From positions 54,823,834 through 54,887,833 of the forward strand of contig NC_069660.1 of the NCBI RefSeq assembly GCF_027244095.1: a DNA stretch of 64,000 bases, written 5' to 3'. The position numbers and the translations under genes were made by a program. This DNA is from Hemicordylus capensis (lineage: Eukaryota > Chordata > Lepidosauria > Squamata > Cordylidae). Positions 24,139 through 35,794 of this stretch are shown here, piece after piece. The notes below the pieces were generated by a model that worked only from the letters and a program-made list of their open reading frames with translations, did no database searches and had not been told where the DNA came from. Position 1 is the stretch's first letter, and each line of letters opens with the position of its first letter.

Positions 24139-24300
24139 GGTTCGGTTCGGATCCGGACCGGTTCGTCCGAACCGGTCCGGATCCGGTGGCTCGATCCCGG
24201 ACCGAATCGGGCCCTTCCGGGACCGAGCCGGACCAAATTCGAGCCGGTTCGGTACCGAACCGGCTCGGGTTTCCCGAACCGGTTCGGGAATGAAATTGAG
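24139..24300. repeat. Left subterminal palindromic CCGGTTCGG repeats of the hAT
   Basis: The tract is built from overlapping variants of GAACCGG, CCGGTTCGG and GGATCCGG in both orientations, so it can fold on itself many ways. A matching tract sits at the other end of the element (34198-34350). In hAT transposons, subterminal repeats are where the transposase binds. That role here is inference. Confidence 0.7.
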
Positions 24301-24557
24301 TCTCTGGAGTGTCTCTTTAAAGTTCCAAGTCTGTCCTCCATTTTGTGTCTCCTTCCCGAAACTTTTGCTCCTCCTTGCATCCATTTTGTGATGCTATTTC
24401 CAGGCATTGTATTGGCTGCGCTATTGATCCTTGATTGGCCAGAATGAGTCCTTTGGTCTGGTAGGCTGCTTGGCTGTTGCACTGTTGAGAGCTGGCACCC
24501 TGTTGGCCGTGGGGGGAGTGCAAAGGTGGGGGCTCCCAAAGGAGGGAATTTCAAACC

Positions 24558-24565
24558 TATATAAA
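24558..24565 (+). promoter_or_regulatory. Probable transposase promoter TATA box
   Basis: TATATAAA lies about 430 bp inside the left end of the hAT, on the transposase strand, and is the only strong TATA box before the coding frame. It sits 3.7 kb upstream of the ATG, so a spliced leader is likely. A CTAG acceptor lies just before the ATG at 28288. Confidence 0.45.
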
Positions 24566-25685
24566 CCCAAGCCTCTTCTCTGGAAACTTCTCTTGGCTGC
24601 AGTTGTGGGATCATCTCTGAGACCTGCTTGCCCTTTGCTGGCTGCTCTGGTGTCTCTGTGAGTCCTGACTGTGTCCTGTGTCTCTCTGTGTGTGCTCTGT
24701 CTAATCCTTTGTCCACCTGCCCTTTGTGACTCTCTGTGTGTCTCCTCTCTCTGTCTGTCTCTTGTCTGTATACTGTGTGTTACTTCACTTTACTTTCTTC
24801 TTAATTTCCCCCAATTTTCCCTGTTCCTTGTCTGTCTGCTTTTCTCCCCCCCCTCCCCCCCCTTTCCCTTTTCATCCTTTGGGCCTACCCTCCCCCTCCC
24901 CCACTCCCACCCACTGCATCCTCATTGCTTTAAATCTTCTTCCATTAATTATTGCTCTTTGTCCTGCCTTGTTGCTGTCCAACTTTTTGATTTTCACATT
25001 GCATTCCATTGGTTTCAGTTATATATTGCTTGCTGGTTTTGCTTAAATTGTACCATTTTGTTTGTTTCTGCTGACTGCTGCTGCCCTGCGAGTTGGTTCC
25101 CTGAATCCCTCCCCCCCACCCCCAGAGGATTCTGTTGTTGTTTCTTGTTGTCCCATATAATCAGTTTTGGTTCCCTGCTCCAAACTTGCCCCTCCAAGTC
25201 CAACCACACCCCACCCCAACCCCACCCCATCCAGCCTTCTCCCAAGTTTGCTGCTGCCAAACCGAGTCCAGTTTTCTTTGCTTGGTTCCACTTATTCATT
25301 TGCTATTATTAATTTGCAGCAATTGTGGTTTCATTGTCTCTGTTCACTTAGTGGCCCCCCTCAGAGTCTGTGTTTGGTTCCCCCTCCCCACACCCCCACC
25401 CCCAAGTTTTTTCTGCTGGTTATAGTCTTTCTTTAAATTTTTTTTTTTAAACTTCTGGCTTGTGTTCTCTTGATATATATTGCTTTATATATTTTGCTAC
25501 CCTCCTCCTCCTCCTCCCCCCCCTGCCTGCCCCCCCACCCTCCCTCCTCCCAGACCCTACCCTAGCCCAGGCCCAGCTCCTCCCCCAACCACCCCATCCA
25601 GCCTAATCGCTGCTGCTGCCCGAGTTGTTCCAGTTTCTCCTTTGCTGTTTGTTGTTGCCCCCTCCCCTTCCCCCCAACACCCCTC

Positions 25686-26634
25686 TGCCACACACTAGCC
25701 CCCAACCACACACACCCTCTCTGCTCCCCCCACCCCACCTCTTTTTCTCCTTGCCCCTGACTCTCTCCACTCACCCCAGGCCCCCTGCCACACACTAGCC
25801 CCCAACCACACACACCCTCTCTGCTCCCCCCACCCCACCTCTTTTCCTCCTTGCCCCTGACTCTCTCCACTTACCCCAGGCCCCCTGCCACACACTAGCC
25901 CCAACCACACACACCCTCTCTGCTCCCCCCACCCCACCTCTTTTCCTCCTTGCCCCCGACTCTCTCCACTTACCCCAGGCCCCCTGCCACACACTAGCCC
26001 CCAACCACACACACCCTCTCTGCTCCCCCCACCCCACCTCTTTTCCTCCTTGCCCCTGACTCTCTCCACTTACCCCAGGCCCCCTGCCACACACTAGCCC
26101 CAACCACACACACCCTCTCTGCTCCCCCCACCCCACCTCTTTTACTCCTTGCCCCCGACTCTCTCCACTTACCCCAGGCCCCCTGCCACACACTAGCCCC
26201 CAACCAAACACACCCTCTCTGCTCCCCCCACCCCACCTCTTTTCCTCCTTGCCCCCGACTCTCTCCACTTACCCCAGGCCCCCTGCCACACACTAGCCCC
26301 AACCACACACACCCTCTCTGCTCCCCCCACCCCACCTCTTTTCCTCCTTGCCCCCGACTCTCTCCACTTACCCCAGGCCCCCTGCCACACACTAGCCCCC
26401 AACCACACACACCCTCTCTGCTCCCCCCACCCCACCTCTTTTTCTCCTTGCCCCCGACTCTCTCCACTTACCCCAGGCCCCCTGCCACACACTAGCCCCA
26501 ACCACACACACCCTCTCTGCTCCCCCCACCCCACCTCTTTTCCTCCTTGCCCCCGACTCTCTCCACTTACCCCAGGCCCCCTGCCACACACTAGCCCCCA
26601 ACCACACACACCCTCTCTGCTCCCCCCACCTCTT
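25686..26634. repeat. Minisatellite, ten ~100-bp units arranged as 199-bp dimers
   Basis: The unit holds CACACTAGCCC, CCAACCACACACACC, CTCTCTGCTCCCCCC and ACTCTCTCCACTTACCCC. Unit starts fall at spacings 100, 100, 99, 100, 99, 100, 99, 100 and 99. The one-base change is a C run of five or four before AACC that alternates from unit to unit. The array is wholly inside the hAT, upstream of the transposase. It is C-rich on + and G-rich on -, which leaves long spurious frames on the minus strand. Confidence 0.93.
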
Positions 26635-26639
26635 TGGAC

Positions 26640-26870
26640 CGCTGCTACTGCTGTGTCCTCCCCCCACACCTGAATCCCCCCTCCCTGCTGCGCTGCGCTT
26701 CTCCTCTCTCCTCTTTCTCTCTATCATCTCTCTTTCTCCTCTCTCTTTCTTTTCTCTCTCTCTCCTCTCTTTCTCTTTGTCCCTGCCCCCCCTCTCTTTT
26801 CTCTCTCTCTTAGTCTTTTCTCTCTCTGCTCCCCTTCACTTTCCACCTCCTCTCCCACAGCTGCAGCCAC
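26640..26870. repeat. CT-rich simple sequence in the hAT leader
   Basis: Irregular (CT)n/(CTCTTT)n sequence follows the minisatellite directly. There is no coding signal. Confidence 0.7.
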
Positions 26871-27374
26871 ACACAGTAGCCTACCCACCTGGCGGCTGCC
26901 ATCGGTTTTTTTTTTTCTTTTTATAGTTTTTGGTTGATTTTGTCTCTGCTTGGGGGTGAGTTGAGCGACACAAATAGTGTTGTCTCCTCACTTCTGCCCC
27001 TCCATCGTTGTTGAACTACCCCGGTTGCCTGTGTGCCTCGTGCGGCCGCCCTGCTGTGTCTCAGCCCAGGGTGGCTGGCTGGCGGCGGCGAATCCGTGAC
27101 CAGCAGTGAGCGGCAGGAGAAGGACCGGAAGAAGAGGGGTTAGTGCGTGTGCGATTGTGCACCTTTTGTTGCCCCTTTCTCTCCCTAGCTGGCGGTTTTA
27201 AATAGGGACACCCCTATTCTGAAATGCATTTGGGTGTGGGGAGGAGGGAGGGAACCTTGGAGAGGAGATGTACTGTTGTAAAACTTGTGTCTTCATGCCC
27301 ATGCCCAGTAAAGAAATTGCTGCTGTGTGTTGCGTTGCATTGCATGCGTCTTGCAGGTGGTTTTTGAACAGGTG

Positions 27375-27545
27375 CCTTCCAGAGTGCTTCCTTGCCTCTG
27401 GGGCAGTCTGAGTGGGGTCCAGGGTTCTGATGCGATGCTGCCACTACATGCTGGGCCCATGCCATGCCAGAGTGCTTCCTTGCCTCTGGGGCAGTCTGAG
27501 TGGGGTCCTGGCTGGGCTCTGATGCTGCCACTACATGCTGGGCCA
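27375..27545. repeat. Two-copy ~91-bp tandem duplication in the hAT leader
   Basis: The block from CCAGAGTGCTTCCTTGCC to CACTACATGCTGGGCC occurs twice in tandem (about 27378 and 27469), with small differences in the middle. Confidence 0.8.
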
Positions 27546-28287
27546 ATACACACGTATGATGATGATCATGATGTTCAATCCATGAGGCTGCCATCAAGTG
27601 TTTGCTGCTGCTTGCTTGCCATGGCATTGGGCAGGCAGAGTCACAGAGTGGGTGGGTTCAACCTCTGTGTTGGTGTGACTGGGTTCTGGTTTTGGTTGTG
27701 TGCAATTTAGAGTCACTAAATAGGCTGCATTGAGTTTGATGCTCCCCCCACAGGAGCATTACTTGAGAACCACCCCCCAGAACCCACACTTTGTGTTCCA
27801 GTTCACTAAATAAGGGTTTCCTCCTTTGATCTGCAGGTTCCCAAGCGTTGACTGCATCCCTCCCCCACCCCCGGTAGGTGCTGTGCCCTCCCCCCATCCA
27901 CTCTCCCCCCCCAAAAAAGCTAAAAACTTGCCACCCACACCACAACTACTCCACCCAACTGCCCGTGCCACCCTCCCACACCGGGGTTCCACCCTTTAAC
28001 CCCCTATTTTTCTAAAAAAAAACCCTCCCAGACCCATCTCCCCAATTGGCTTGGTGGTTGACTCCCAAATTCAAAAAGGACACCCTCCCCCTCACTTCGA
28101 TTGGCTTCCCCCCCCCATATCAAAAAGTCTTCCTTTCCCCCCAATTGGCTTCCTTTTTTGAAAACAAACTTCCCCCCCGCCGCCTCCAAATCAGCTGCCT
28201 TTTTTTTGGCCCCTAAGCCCCTCCAAATTATTTTTTTGACCCTGTCTGGCCTTCCTCCTAAAGTCTCCCTCCTTCTGACCTAGCAGC

Positions 28288-31071
28288 ATGTCTGAGCGCC
28301 GTGTGGCGGGCAGGGCTCGCTCAAGGCTGGCAGGCAGAGGTGGGAGAGGCCAGGTGCGGGGTGCGCCTGCGGCACGGGGAGGGAGAGGACGCGGGGAGCC
28401 TGAGGACACCCCAGTTCTCCCCATTGGAGAATTCTTTGCTCCGGCCCCATCTTTGGTGCGCAGGATTCAGTTCCCCACGCCTGCTGCCGCCAATCGCGGC
28501 AGAGGCAGAGGCACTGTTAGGGCTGTGGCGGGTCCCTCCTCGCCGGCGGCACCAGGTGCTGCTGAGCTACCGCCAGTTGTTGAGGTGGAGGAGACTGTGG
28601 AGTTGGAAGAGCAGGTAGAGGGCGGTGAGGACCGTGCAACTGGCAGCGATGCAGCCAGGTTCTCCCTCCCTCTGGGGCCCCTTCCCCCTATCCTTTCGCC
28701 GCTCAGTGGGGCCCCCCCTCGTGAAGGCCGACACTCTGGTGGGGAGCGGTCTGGCGAGGTGGTGGAGGAGAGGCCTGCCTCTCCGATGCCAGTTGAGCCG
28801 GGCCCTTCCTCCGCTGTGGAGGGCGGAAGGGGCGGGTTGGGTGGCAGCAGTGGGCAGGCAGCGGCGGCCGCCCCCCCCCCCCTAGGACTGCAGCCACCCT
28901 GCGAGAAACGGCCTAGGACGGCGCCCAGGGCGCAGGAGGCCAAGGGCAGTGGTGCATGGGTGCATTTTGAGGTCCCTCAAGATGCCCCATTCCACGCCCG
29001 CTGTGTCCACTGCAGGATGCTTGTCAGCCGTGGAAGGGACCCTGCGCACCTGGGTACGACGCCTATGTGGAGACACCTAGAGCGTCACCACCCAGGTCTC
29101 AGGGGACAGGCTGGCAGCGCTAGTGCGCCTTGTGCATCTGCCACTAGGGCGGGCAGCGGCAGTGTGCCAGCCAGCAGGCAGGCTACACTGCCCGTCCAGC
29201 GGTGGACGCAGTCCTCGGGCAGCCAGCGTATTGTTCGCGTGGACCATCATCACCTCACCCGCCTCATAGGGGAGATGATTTCCACCGATGACCAGCCGTT
29301 TCAGGTGGTCGAGAACAACGGCTTCCGCCGTATTCTCCAATACCTGGCTCCCGAATACGTCATCCCCTCAAGGACGACGTTCAGCCGGAACGTGGTCCCC
29401 TCCCTGTACCGCCGGTGCAGGGAGCTCGTGTCGGCCGAGCTGCGTGCAGCTCCGGCTGGGACAAGCGTGCATTTCACGACTGACCTCTGGACCAGTGTCA
29501 GTGGGATGCACGCTTCTTTCCTGGCCCTCACTGCCCACTGGTGGGGACCGTAGAGTGAGGGGACCTCCGCGGGCGATGCTTCCGGGTCCGGCGCGGCTCC
29601 CGATGCACTACGGCACAGGTGGGCCGTCCTGCACGTGGAGACGATGGACACGAGGCACACCGCGGAGGAGGTGGCGGCCGTACTCGACCGCCAGATAGTG
29701 GAGTGGATTGGCGGGTGTCCACACCTCTCCCGCGGCTTCATTGTCACCGACAATGGAGCCAACGTTACCGCTGCTGTCGAGACAGTCATGGACTGTGTGA
29801 ACATACGGTGTATGGCACACACGCTCCATCTGACCGTCAGGGACGCCCTTGGCCTTAAGGAGCTGAGGGCGTCCCAGGAGAAGGGGGCCCGCCCCATCGC
29901 AGGTGCTGTTGCTGCCACGGCCACGCTTGTGGATAAGTCCCGCAAGCTGGCCGCCCACTTCCACCGCAGCGAGAAGTCCAGGAGACTGCTTCGCCAGAAG
30001 CAGGATGACCTTGGCCTTCCTCGCCATCTCATCCCTACGGATGTGGAGACGCGGTGGAACTCCACCTTCCTCCTGTTCCAGCGCCTGTTGGAGCAGGAGA
30101 GAGCCCTTGTCGCCCTGGCGAGGGACGAGTCCTTGGATGTCTGCGACTTCTCGAACGCAGAGTGGAAGCAGATGTCCGAGGCGGTGTCGGCACTCGAGCC
30201 CTTCCAGCTTGCCACGAAGGGCTTGTGTGGCGACACCACTCCCTTGAGCCAGGCGCTGCCCACAGCTGTTGGTCTCGAGAAGCTGATGGGTGGACTCCAT
30301 ATCTCTCTGACCACGCCAGAGGGTCGTGCTCTGGCTGGGAGGCTGAGGTCTGGGGTTGACAAGCGGCTCGTTGATGTGCTGGGAGACAGGGAGGAGTATG
30401 TCCTCGCTTGTCTCTGTCACCCAGCCCTCAAGGGCAATGCCGTGAGTGCCGACGACTTGCCCAGGTGGAAGGGCATCCTGGTCAAGAAGGTTAGGGAGGA
30501 GGAGGCCGCTAGGGCCCGCAGAGACCAGGGTGTTGGTAGTGGTGCGGGGGCAGCCCTCGCGGCCCAACCCGCACCCAGCAGCAGCATGGGCGGCCAGCCG
30601 GCGTCAGCTTCCCCTTCCCCTCCCTCTTCCCAGTCCAGCAGCGCGGCATCCCAGGCGGCGCCATCGCAGCAGCCATTTGCTACCGACTCGAGATCCGCCC
30701 AGTGGTTTCAGCGGTTCTGCTATGGCGCCATGCCTGGTATGCGGGAGGCTCGACCTGCCAGGCCCCCCTCCAGTGCTGAGCAATGCGTTGCGCAGTACTT
30801 GGAGGAGCCTGTGGAGGGAGACGGCGTGGACTGCGCACAGTTCTGGGCGAGCCGCCGCCAAGTCTGGCCGGACCTGGCGGTGGTGGCTGTGCGCCTCCTC
30901 TCCTGCCCCCCAACCAGTGTCCAGAGCGAGCGGGTGTTTTCACGTGCCGGGGACGTGGTGACACCCTCTCGCTCCCGCTTGGACCCTGGTCTGGTGGAGC
31001 AGCTGGTCTTCCTTAAGGTGAACCTCCCCCTGTTGGGCTACCCCAAGCTGCAGTTTGAGACGGGCGAGTGA
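28288..31071 (+). pseudogene. hAT transposase with BED zinc finger, one in-frame stop
   Basis: One frame runs from ATG at 28288 to TGA at 31069, 928 codons including the final stop, interrupted only by TAG at 29551 (codon 422). The N-terminal 220 residues are low-complexity (RG-, P-, E- and A-rich). A BED-type zinc finger follows: C239, C242, H263, H267. The hAT catalytic core shows FTTDLWTSVSG (D399), IVTDNGAN (D488), CMAHTLHL, VETRWNSTF and QSERVFSRAGD (E881), followed by the C-terminal dimerisation region ending near LLGYPK. The family reaction is cut-and-paste DNA transposition. The part after the stop keeps the frame with no other damage, so decay is slight. Either this copy is freshly dead or the stop is bypassed. 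Coding GC is high. An AATAAA at 31463 would end the message. Confidence 0.9.
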
Positions 31072-31462
31072 TTACCGTGGGTTGCCCCATGGTTGGTCAC
31101 CTGCCTGGCTCGACCTCTGCTTATCCCTACCCTCCCCCCTTCCACCTCTAGCTGAGCTGACGTGACAGATGCTGAGCCGTGCCAGCCAGTCGCAGCGTGT
31201 AGTGTGCCCACACAGAGATGCAGTTGTAGTAGTAGTTGTAGTGCTGCGACTGGCAAGATGTTTACAATGCCCACGCCCACCTAAAAAGAAACCCAATGCT
31301 GACCAGCACAGGCCCTTTATCTATCCACCTGTCAGCATTTGGGGACCTGGCGTGGGCACGGCACACCCCCCCAAAGTAGCACAGCCCACGGAGTACTAGA
31401 CTTAGCGGCAGCGGCGGGTATACGTTCAAAAATGCAGTGTAGATATGTAAATACTGTATGTA

Positions 31463-31468
31463 AATAAA
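31463..31468 (+). terminator. Polyadenylation signal of the transposase unit
   Basis: AATAAA lies 392 nt after the transposase stop, in an AT-rich stretch, inside the hAT element. Confidence 0.45.
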
Positions 31469-33502
31469 CATGTAAATAATTTTTTCTTTAAAAACCCCAT
31501 GTCAAAATCAAGCCTCAAAATTATGCAAAAGAAAGAAAAAAAGGTGACAAAGGGAGAACAAAATGATGAATGCCAAATGAATTGATTTTATTGAAAATGT
31601 CACCAGAAATCATGTGTGGGGGGCTTGGTTTACATGGAGAAAATGATTGGGTGATTTTTTGAAATGAAACGAATGAATTATTATCATCTTATGTTCATCT
31701 TGATTGTGGTCACTGTTGATGTTGGCTGATGGCAAAAAACCCAAAACCATCAGAATAGCAATGAACTGGCTGCCAACACAACATATTGATTGATAACTGT
31801 GCAGGGGGGGAATTGGGTCTGTGTGTGTGGTGCAGGCTCAGTCTGTCTCTTCCTGTTGTGTGTCTGTCTGTCTGTCTGTGTGAATGGATGCCTAGCACTG
31901 TCTCTGTGTGTGGATGCTTTCTGTGTGTAGTGTGGTGTGTGTCTGTCTACATGTTTTTTTTCCTCCCCCCCATGCCTCCCTCCATCCTTCCCCTCTCATC
32001 CTCTCCCCTTCCTCTTCACCACCTTCCATCCTCCCTCCCTTCCAGCCCACCACCGCCTCACCTGCCCCCAACCCCGGTCTGGCAGATGATGAGAGTCTGG
32101 TCTCTCCCACCGAAGCACACACGTGAGCACGTGTGTGCACAAATATGTGGCTGACCAACTCTGAGCCGGACCCTCCCCCCTTCAATCCCCTCTACATCCC
32201 TCTCCCCCTCCCCTTTCCTCCCCCCTGCCTCCCAGCCTCCCTCCCTGCCTCCCTCCCCCCTCCTAGCTAGCAGCGCACACATACACACACAAAACACCTG
32301 TGGTGGCAAACACCACCAGCACACATGCACTCACACTGGTGCCACCACCTCTGCCTTGGGCCTCTGTGTCCTTGAGCAGATATGTGGTGGTGGACCAGAG
32401 AAGCATTTCTTTCCAGCAAGGCAAAAGGCATGCACTCACTGCACACACACACACACACACACGAAGAGGTGAAGACGAGAAGAGGCAACTTCTAGAACCA
32501 GCAGCAGCAGGTGAGTGTCGTGTAATTGTGTTGCTTCCCAAGGCCACTGCCCATGCTCAATGCTCAGTCTGCTGAAACTAAAGAACTAGCTACAATCACC
32601 CTTCCTCACATGCAGCTCAGCTCAGCTCAGCTCAGCTGCACAGCACACTGACTAACTAGACACTACAGCTGGTGGTAGAAAAAACAGAAGTCTAGATTCT
32701 AGAAGATGTCCTGGTGGATTTTAAACTTTCAAATCTGTGCTAGGATTGCCTTGCCTCCTCCTCCTCCTCCTGCCTGTAATTGTGCCCTCTCCCCTTGCAG
32801 TTGCGCCGTCGTGATGGGTTGGTGATGTGCGTGCGCCGTCTACTTAGCTCTCTCCTCCTCATGTTGGCTGGGCTTGCCAGGCACTGGCTGGCAGCAGCTG
32901 TTGGCTGTGTGCTAGGCTCAGGCTGTGGCGCGCGTGACTGGACTGGGAATGTGATTGTAGCGGCAACACTGGTTGTGGTGGTAGCAGTAGTAGCTGTTGT
33001 TGTTGCTGGGCTGGTGGCTGCTGGCCTGTGCTGACTCTGCGCACTTGGTCTGGTCTGGTCTGGTCATTGGGATGCAGATGTAGGGTGTGTGTGCATCATC
33101 CATGGGGAGCATCAGAGCAGAGCAGAGCAGGTTGGCTGGCTTCTGTCTGTCGGGCCTAGTCAGTGGCAGGCACTGAGTGAGGCGGTGGTTTCTTTGGGCA
33201 TCACGTCACCCATCATGCAGAGCGGCAGGTCTGCTGCTCCGCCTCCTGCTTCTTCTCTGTGTGTGCTGCTCTTGTGCTTAGTGTGCTGCTCCGCTGCTGC
33301 TGCTGTGCTGGCAGGCAGCACAGCAGTGGCCTTTTTGTTAGATCAGAGAGTGGGTGTTGTCTCTCTGAGTGTCCTCCTCTTACTTGCTTGGATAGGAGTG
33401 GTGGTAGTAGGTAGGCATTAAGATGGACTGACTAGGTGTTACGTGTTAGGGCGCCCAGAGAGAGGTGCCAAAAAGATGGGGTGGCAATTGTTGGGTTGCT
33501 CT

Positions 33503-33993
33503 TAGTATTATTGGTGAATTTCTGAAGAAAATTTTTTTTTCCATTGGCTAGAATGGGGGTTCGGGGCTGCCCCAGACCCGCCTCTGTGGGGTGGCAGCAC
33601 CGCCAAAGTGGGTCCGGGGCCATGGCAAAAATGCCCTCAGTCCCTCCCAGCAATCCCCGTAGAGATAGGAGTGATGGTTCTGTTGTTTTTCTGAGGTGTT
33701 CTGAGTGAGTGTGGATTCTGTGATAGCAAATGAGAGTGGATTCATGGTGTCTCATTGGAAATCTCATAAGCTATCATAGAATCAACACTCAGAATACCTC
33801 AGAAAAACAACAGAACCATCACTCCTATCTCTACGGGGATTGCTGGGAGGGACTGAGGGCATTTTTGCCATGGCCCCGGACCCACTTTGGGGGTGCTGCC
33901 ACCCCACAGAGGTGGGTCTGGGGCAGCCCCGAACCCCCATTCTAGCCAATGGGAAAAAAAAAATTCTTCAGAAATTCACCAATAATACTAGGA
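33503..33993. repeat. Long inverted repeat (hairpin) near the hAT 3' end
   Basis: The arms are about 33503-33729 and 33766-33993, separated by about 36 bp. The left arm has TATTATTGGTGAATTTCTG, GGCTAGAATGGGGG and AGATAGGAGTGATGG; each appears reverse-complemented in the right arm with few mismatches. It may be a foldback element inserted into the hAT or part of its own structure. I did not find a clear target duplication around it. Confidence 0.85.
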
Positions 33994-34197
33994 GCCACCA
34001 ATTGCCTTGGGATTTTTGGGGTGGAGGACACCCATGGGTGGCTACCACCCACCCCAGCTTTTTTGCCCCTAAGGGCTCCACATTGTGAGTTATGGGCAAA
34101 AATTTATTTTTTGAAAAAAAATTGTAAAAAATCAGAGGAAGGTCCAATCGACTTGAAATTTGGGTGGCAGGTAGAACACAATGTCCCCTTCAAAACC

Positions 34198-34350
34198 AGC
34201 CACTTTTTGTGATCCGAACCGGTTCGGTTCGGATCCGAACCGGTTCGAAACCGAACCGGACCGGGGGGGTGATCTGGCAAAACCAAAACCGAACCACCCC
34301 GGTCCGGTCCGGACCCGGTTCGGACCCGAACCGAACCGGGAGAACCGGTT
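34198..34350. repeat. Right subterminal palindromic CCGGTTCGG repeats of the hAT
   Basis: Dense GAACCGG, GGTTCGG and GGATCCGAACC units lie within 170 bp of the right TIR and mirror the left end. There is a G-run near 34262. Confidence 0.7.
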
Positions 34351-34365
34351 TTATGCACATCCCTA

Positions 34366-34373
34366 ACACCCTC
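34366..34373. repeat. Target-site duplication, right copy (hAT)
   Basis: ACACCCTC directly follows the right TIR; eight of eight bases match the left copy. Confidence 0.9.
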
Positions 34374-35794
34374 ACTCACAAGCAAAGGAAGCAAGACTCC
34401 AGGACTCCCTAGCCTCTTTGAAAAAGGACTCCCTAGCAGCACCATTGCATTGGATTGTACATATGACAAACATTTTGCAAATATCCCTCTCTTCTTCCAG
34501 ATTGTTCCATGATCATCTTCTTCAAAGAGGTGTTTCAGGGTTTATCCCATTTTGGCAATCCAGTTCGGTTTCTGATCTATTTCGAGCTGGTTGGGTACCT
34601 GGTTATATGATCATCCAAGTGCCACTGGACTCTGAGAGCTGCTTCCAGTGACAGCCAGTTTAAGTATGAATCATTAATCTCTAACCTTTCTCTTAACCAA
34701 AACATACTGCACACTGACATCAGTGATTTACACTTTCATGAAGTGGAAACTACCTCGGCTGTGTTGCTGTCAGATGAGTAATCCCAGGAGCCCAACTATC
34801 ATGGCACTGGATGTCCCTCAATGATTGGCAATGCTGAAAAAATGCAACATATAACTATTTAAAAGCAGGCAAGGTTTCGATGTTCAAGATGTTGTACAAA
34901 TGTGCCGTTCTGAGACATTTGTTCAAGGCATTTAAGCATAGAAGGTTGACAGGGAACAGAACGTCATTCAGAAAGTAAGGACCAGTGAGAGGGCTCCTCT
35001 ACATTTACCAGTTGTGTAGGAGTGGAAATTTTGGCAGGTGTAGTTTGCAACGGTGAGAAAAACAGTACCTACTGAGATTCCCTCTGCATTGATGCATTTT
35101 CAAAGGCCTGCTCATAAGAACCCCCAGTACAACTCCCGTAAATGTTGCTCTTCTTATCTCTGATCTCTCATAATTAATTGAAATCATTCTGTGCTTCCTG
35201 GATTAGCTGCAACATTACATTATGAAACCAAAATTTGATAGGCTTTGCATTTTTCAAAGCAAAGAAATTGTATTGATTTCTGCCTTCATTTATAAACTCC
35301 AGTTCTGTTCCTTTATTATTGTGATCTATACAAAATGACTTGGGCTTCCACACTATTAGCAATGATGTACTCCTGAGTATTAATATCTGAATACCTTAAA
35401 AAGTTAAGATATGTAGGACTTGTCTAGTACATTTATAAATAAAACTAAATTAGCAGGATGGATCAGAATAGCCATTAGCACTGTGGGTGGAAGAACAGCA
35501 AGGTAAGTTATCAATCTCTTTATTTCGGTCAGCGACCAGCATGAGGTTAAAACAAATGTAAAAGAGAGGACAATCAAACTTCTATTGCAAACAATAACAG
35601 TATAAATTTTAAAGTAAATAAATAAATTTAAAAAGTCCTCCTCAGCATAAAACAGGATACTGAAAATACTACTACAATAATTGGAGATAAAAGAGGCAGC
35701 AGTATTTCCTACTTATGAGGCTATTACAAAAACAGCAAGGTGGCAAGGGCAGGTTATATGATTAAAATGGCCAAGAATATATTGTGTACTAGGA

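Larger units (their letters stand above)
24128..34365 (+). mobile_element. Complete 10.2-kb hAT DNA transposon
   Basis: The element begins TAGGGATGTGC and ends with the exact reverse complement GCACATCCCTA. The 8-bp duplication ACACCCTC lies immediately outside both ends (24120-24127 and 34366-34373) without mismatch. An 8-bp duplication and a short TIR are hallmarks of hAT transposons. Inside, in order, are CCGGTTCGG-rich palindromic sequence (24139-24300), a TATA box (24558-24565), a C-rich leader, a minisatellite (25686-26634), a CT-rich tract, a 91-bp duplication, the transposase frame (28288-31071), an AATAAA (31463-31468), GT/CA microsatellites, a long hairpin and a second CCGGTTCGG-rich tract (34198-34350). 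The coding part is far more GC-rich than the AT-rich flanks. At over 10 kb it is unusually long for a hAT. The intact duplication suggests recent insertion. Confidence 0.93.

Noticed and set aside
24009-25312. Open frames of 235 aa (-) and 213 aa (+)
   Set aside because: They span the left end of the hAT or its low-complexity leader; composition is driven by CCGGTTCGG and C/T-rich repeats.
25686-26634. CRISPR-like regular repeat array
   Set aside because: The units are contiguous with no unique spacers, and the context is a eukaryotic transposon.
25562-26727. Repeated Gly/Arg-rich open frames on the minus strand
   Set aside because: They are produced by the ~100-bp minisatellite read on the G-rich strand; one-base length changes shift the frame from unit to unit.
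29301-30567. Long minus-strand open frames of 353 and 319 aa
   Set aside because: They are antisense to the GC-rich hAT transposase, with no domain and no conserved motif.
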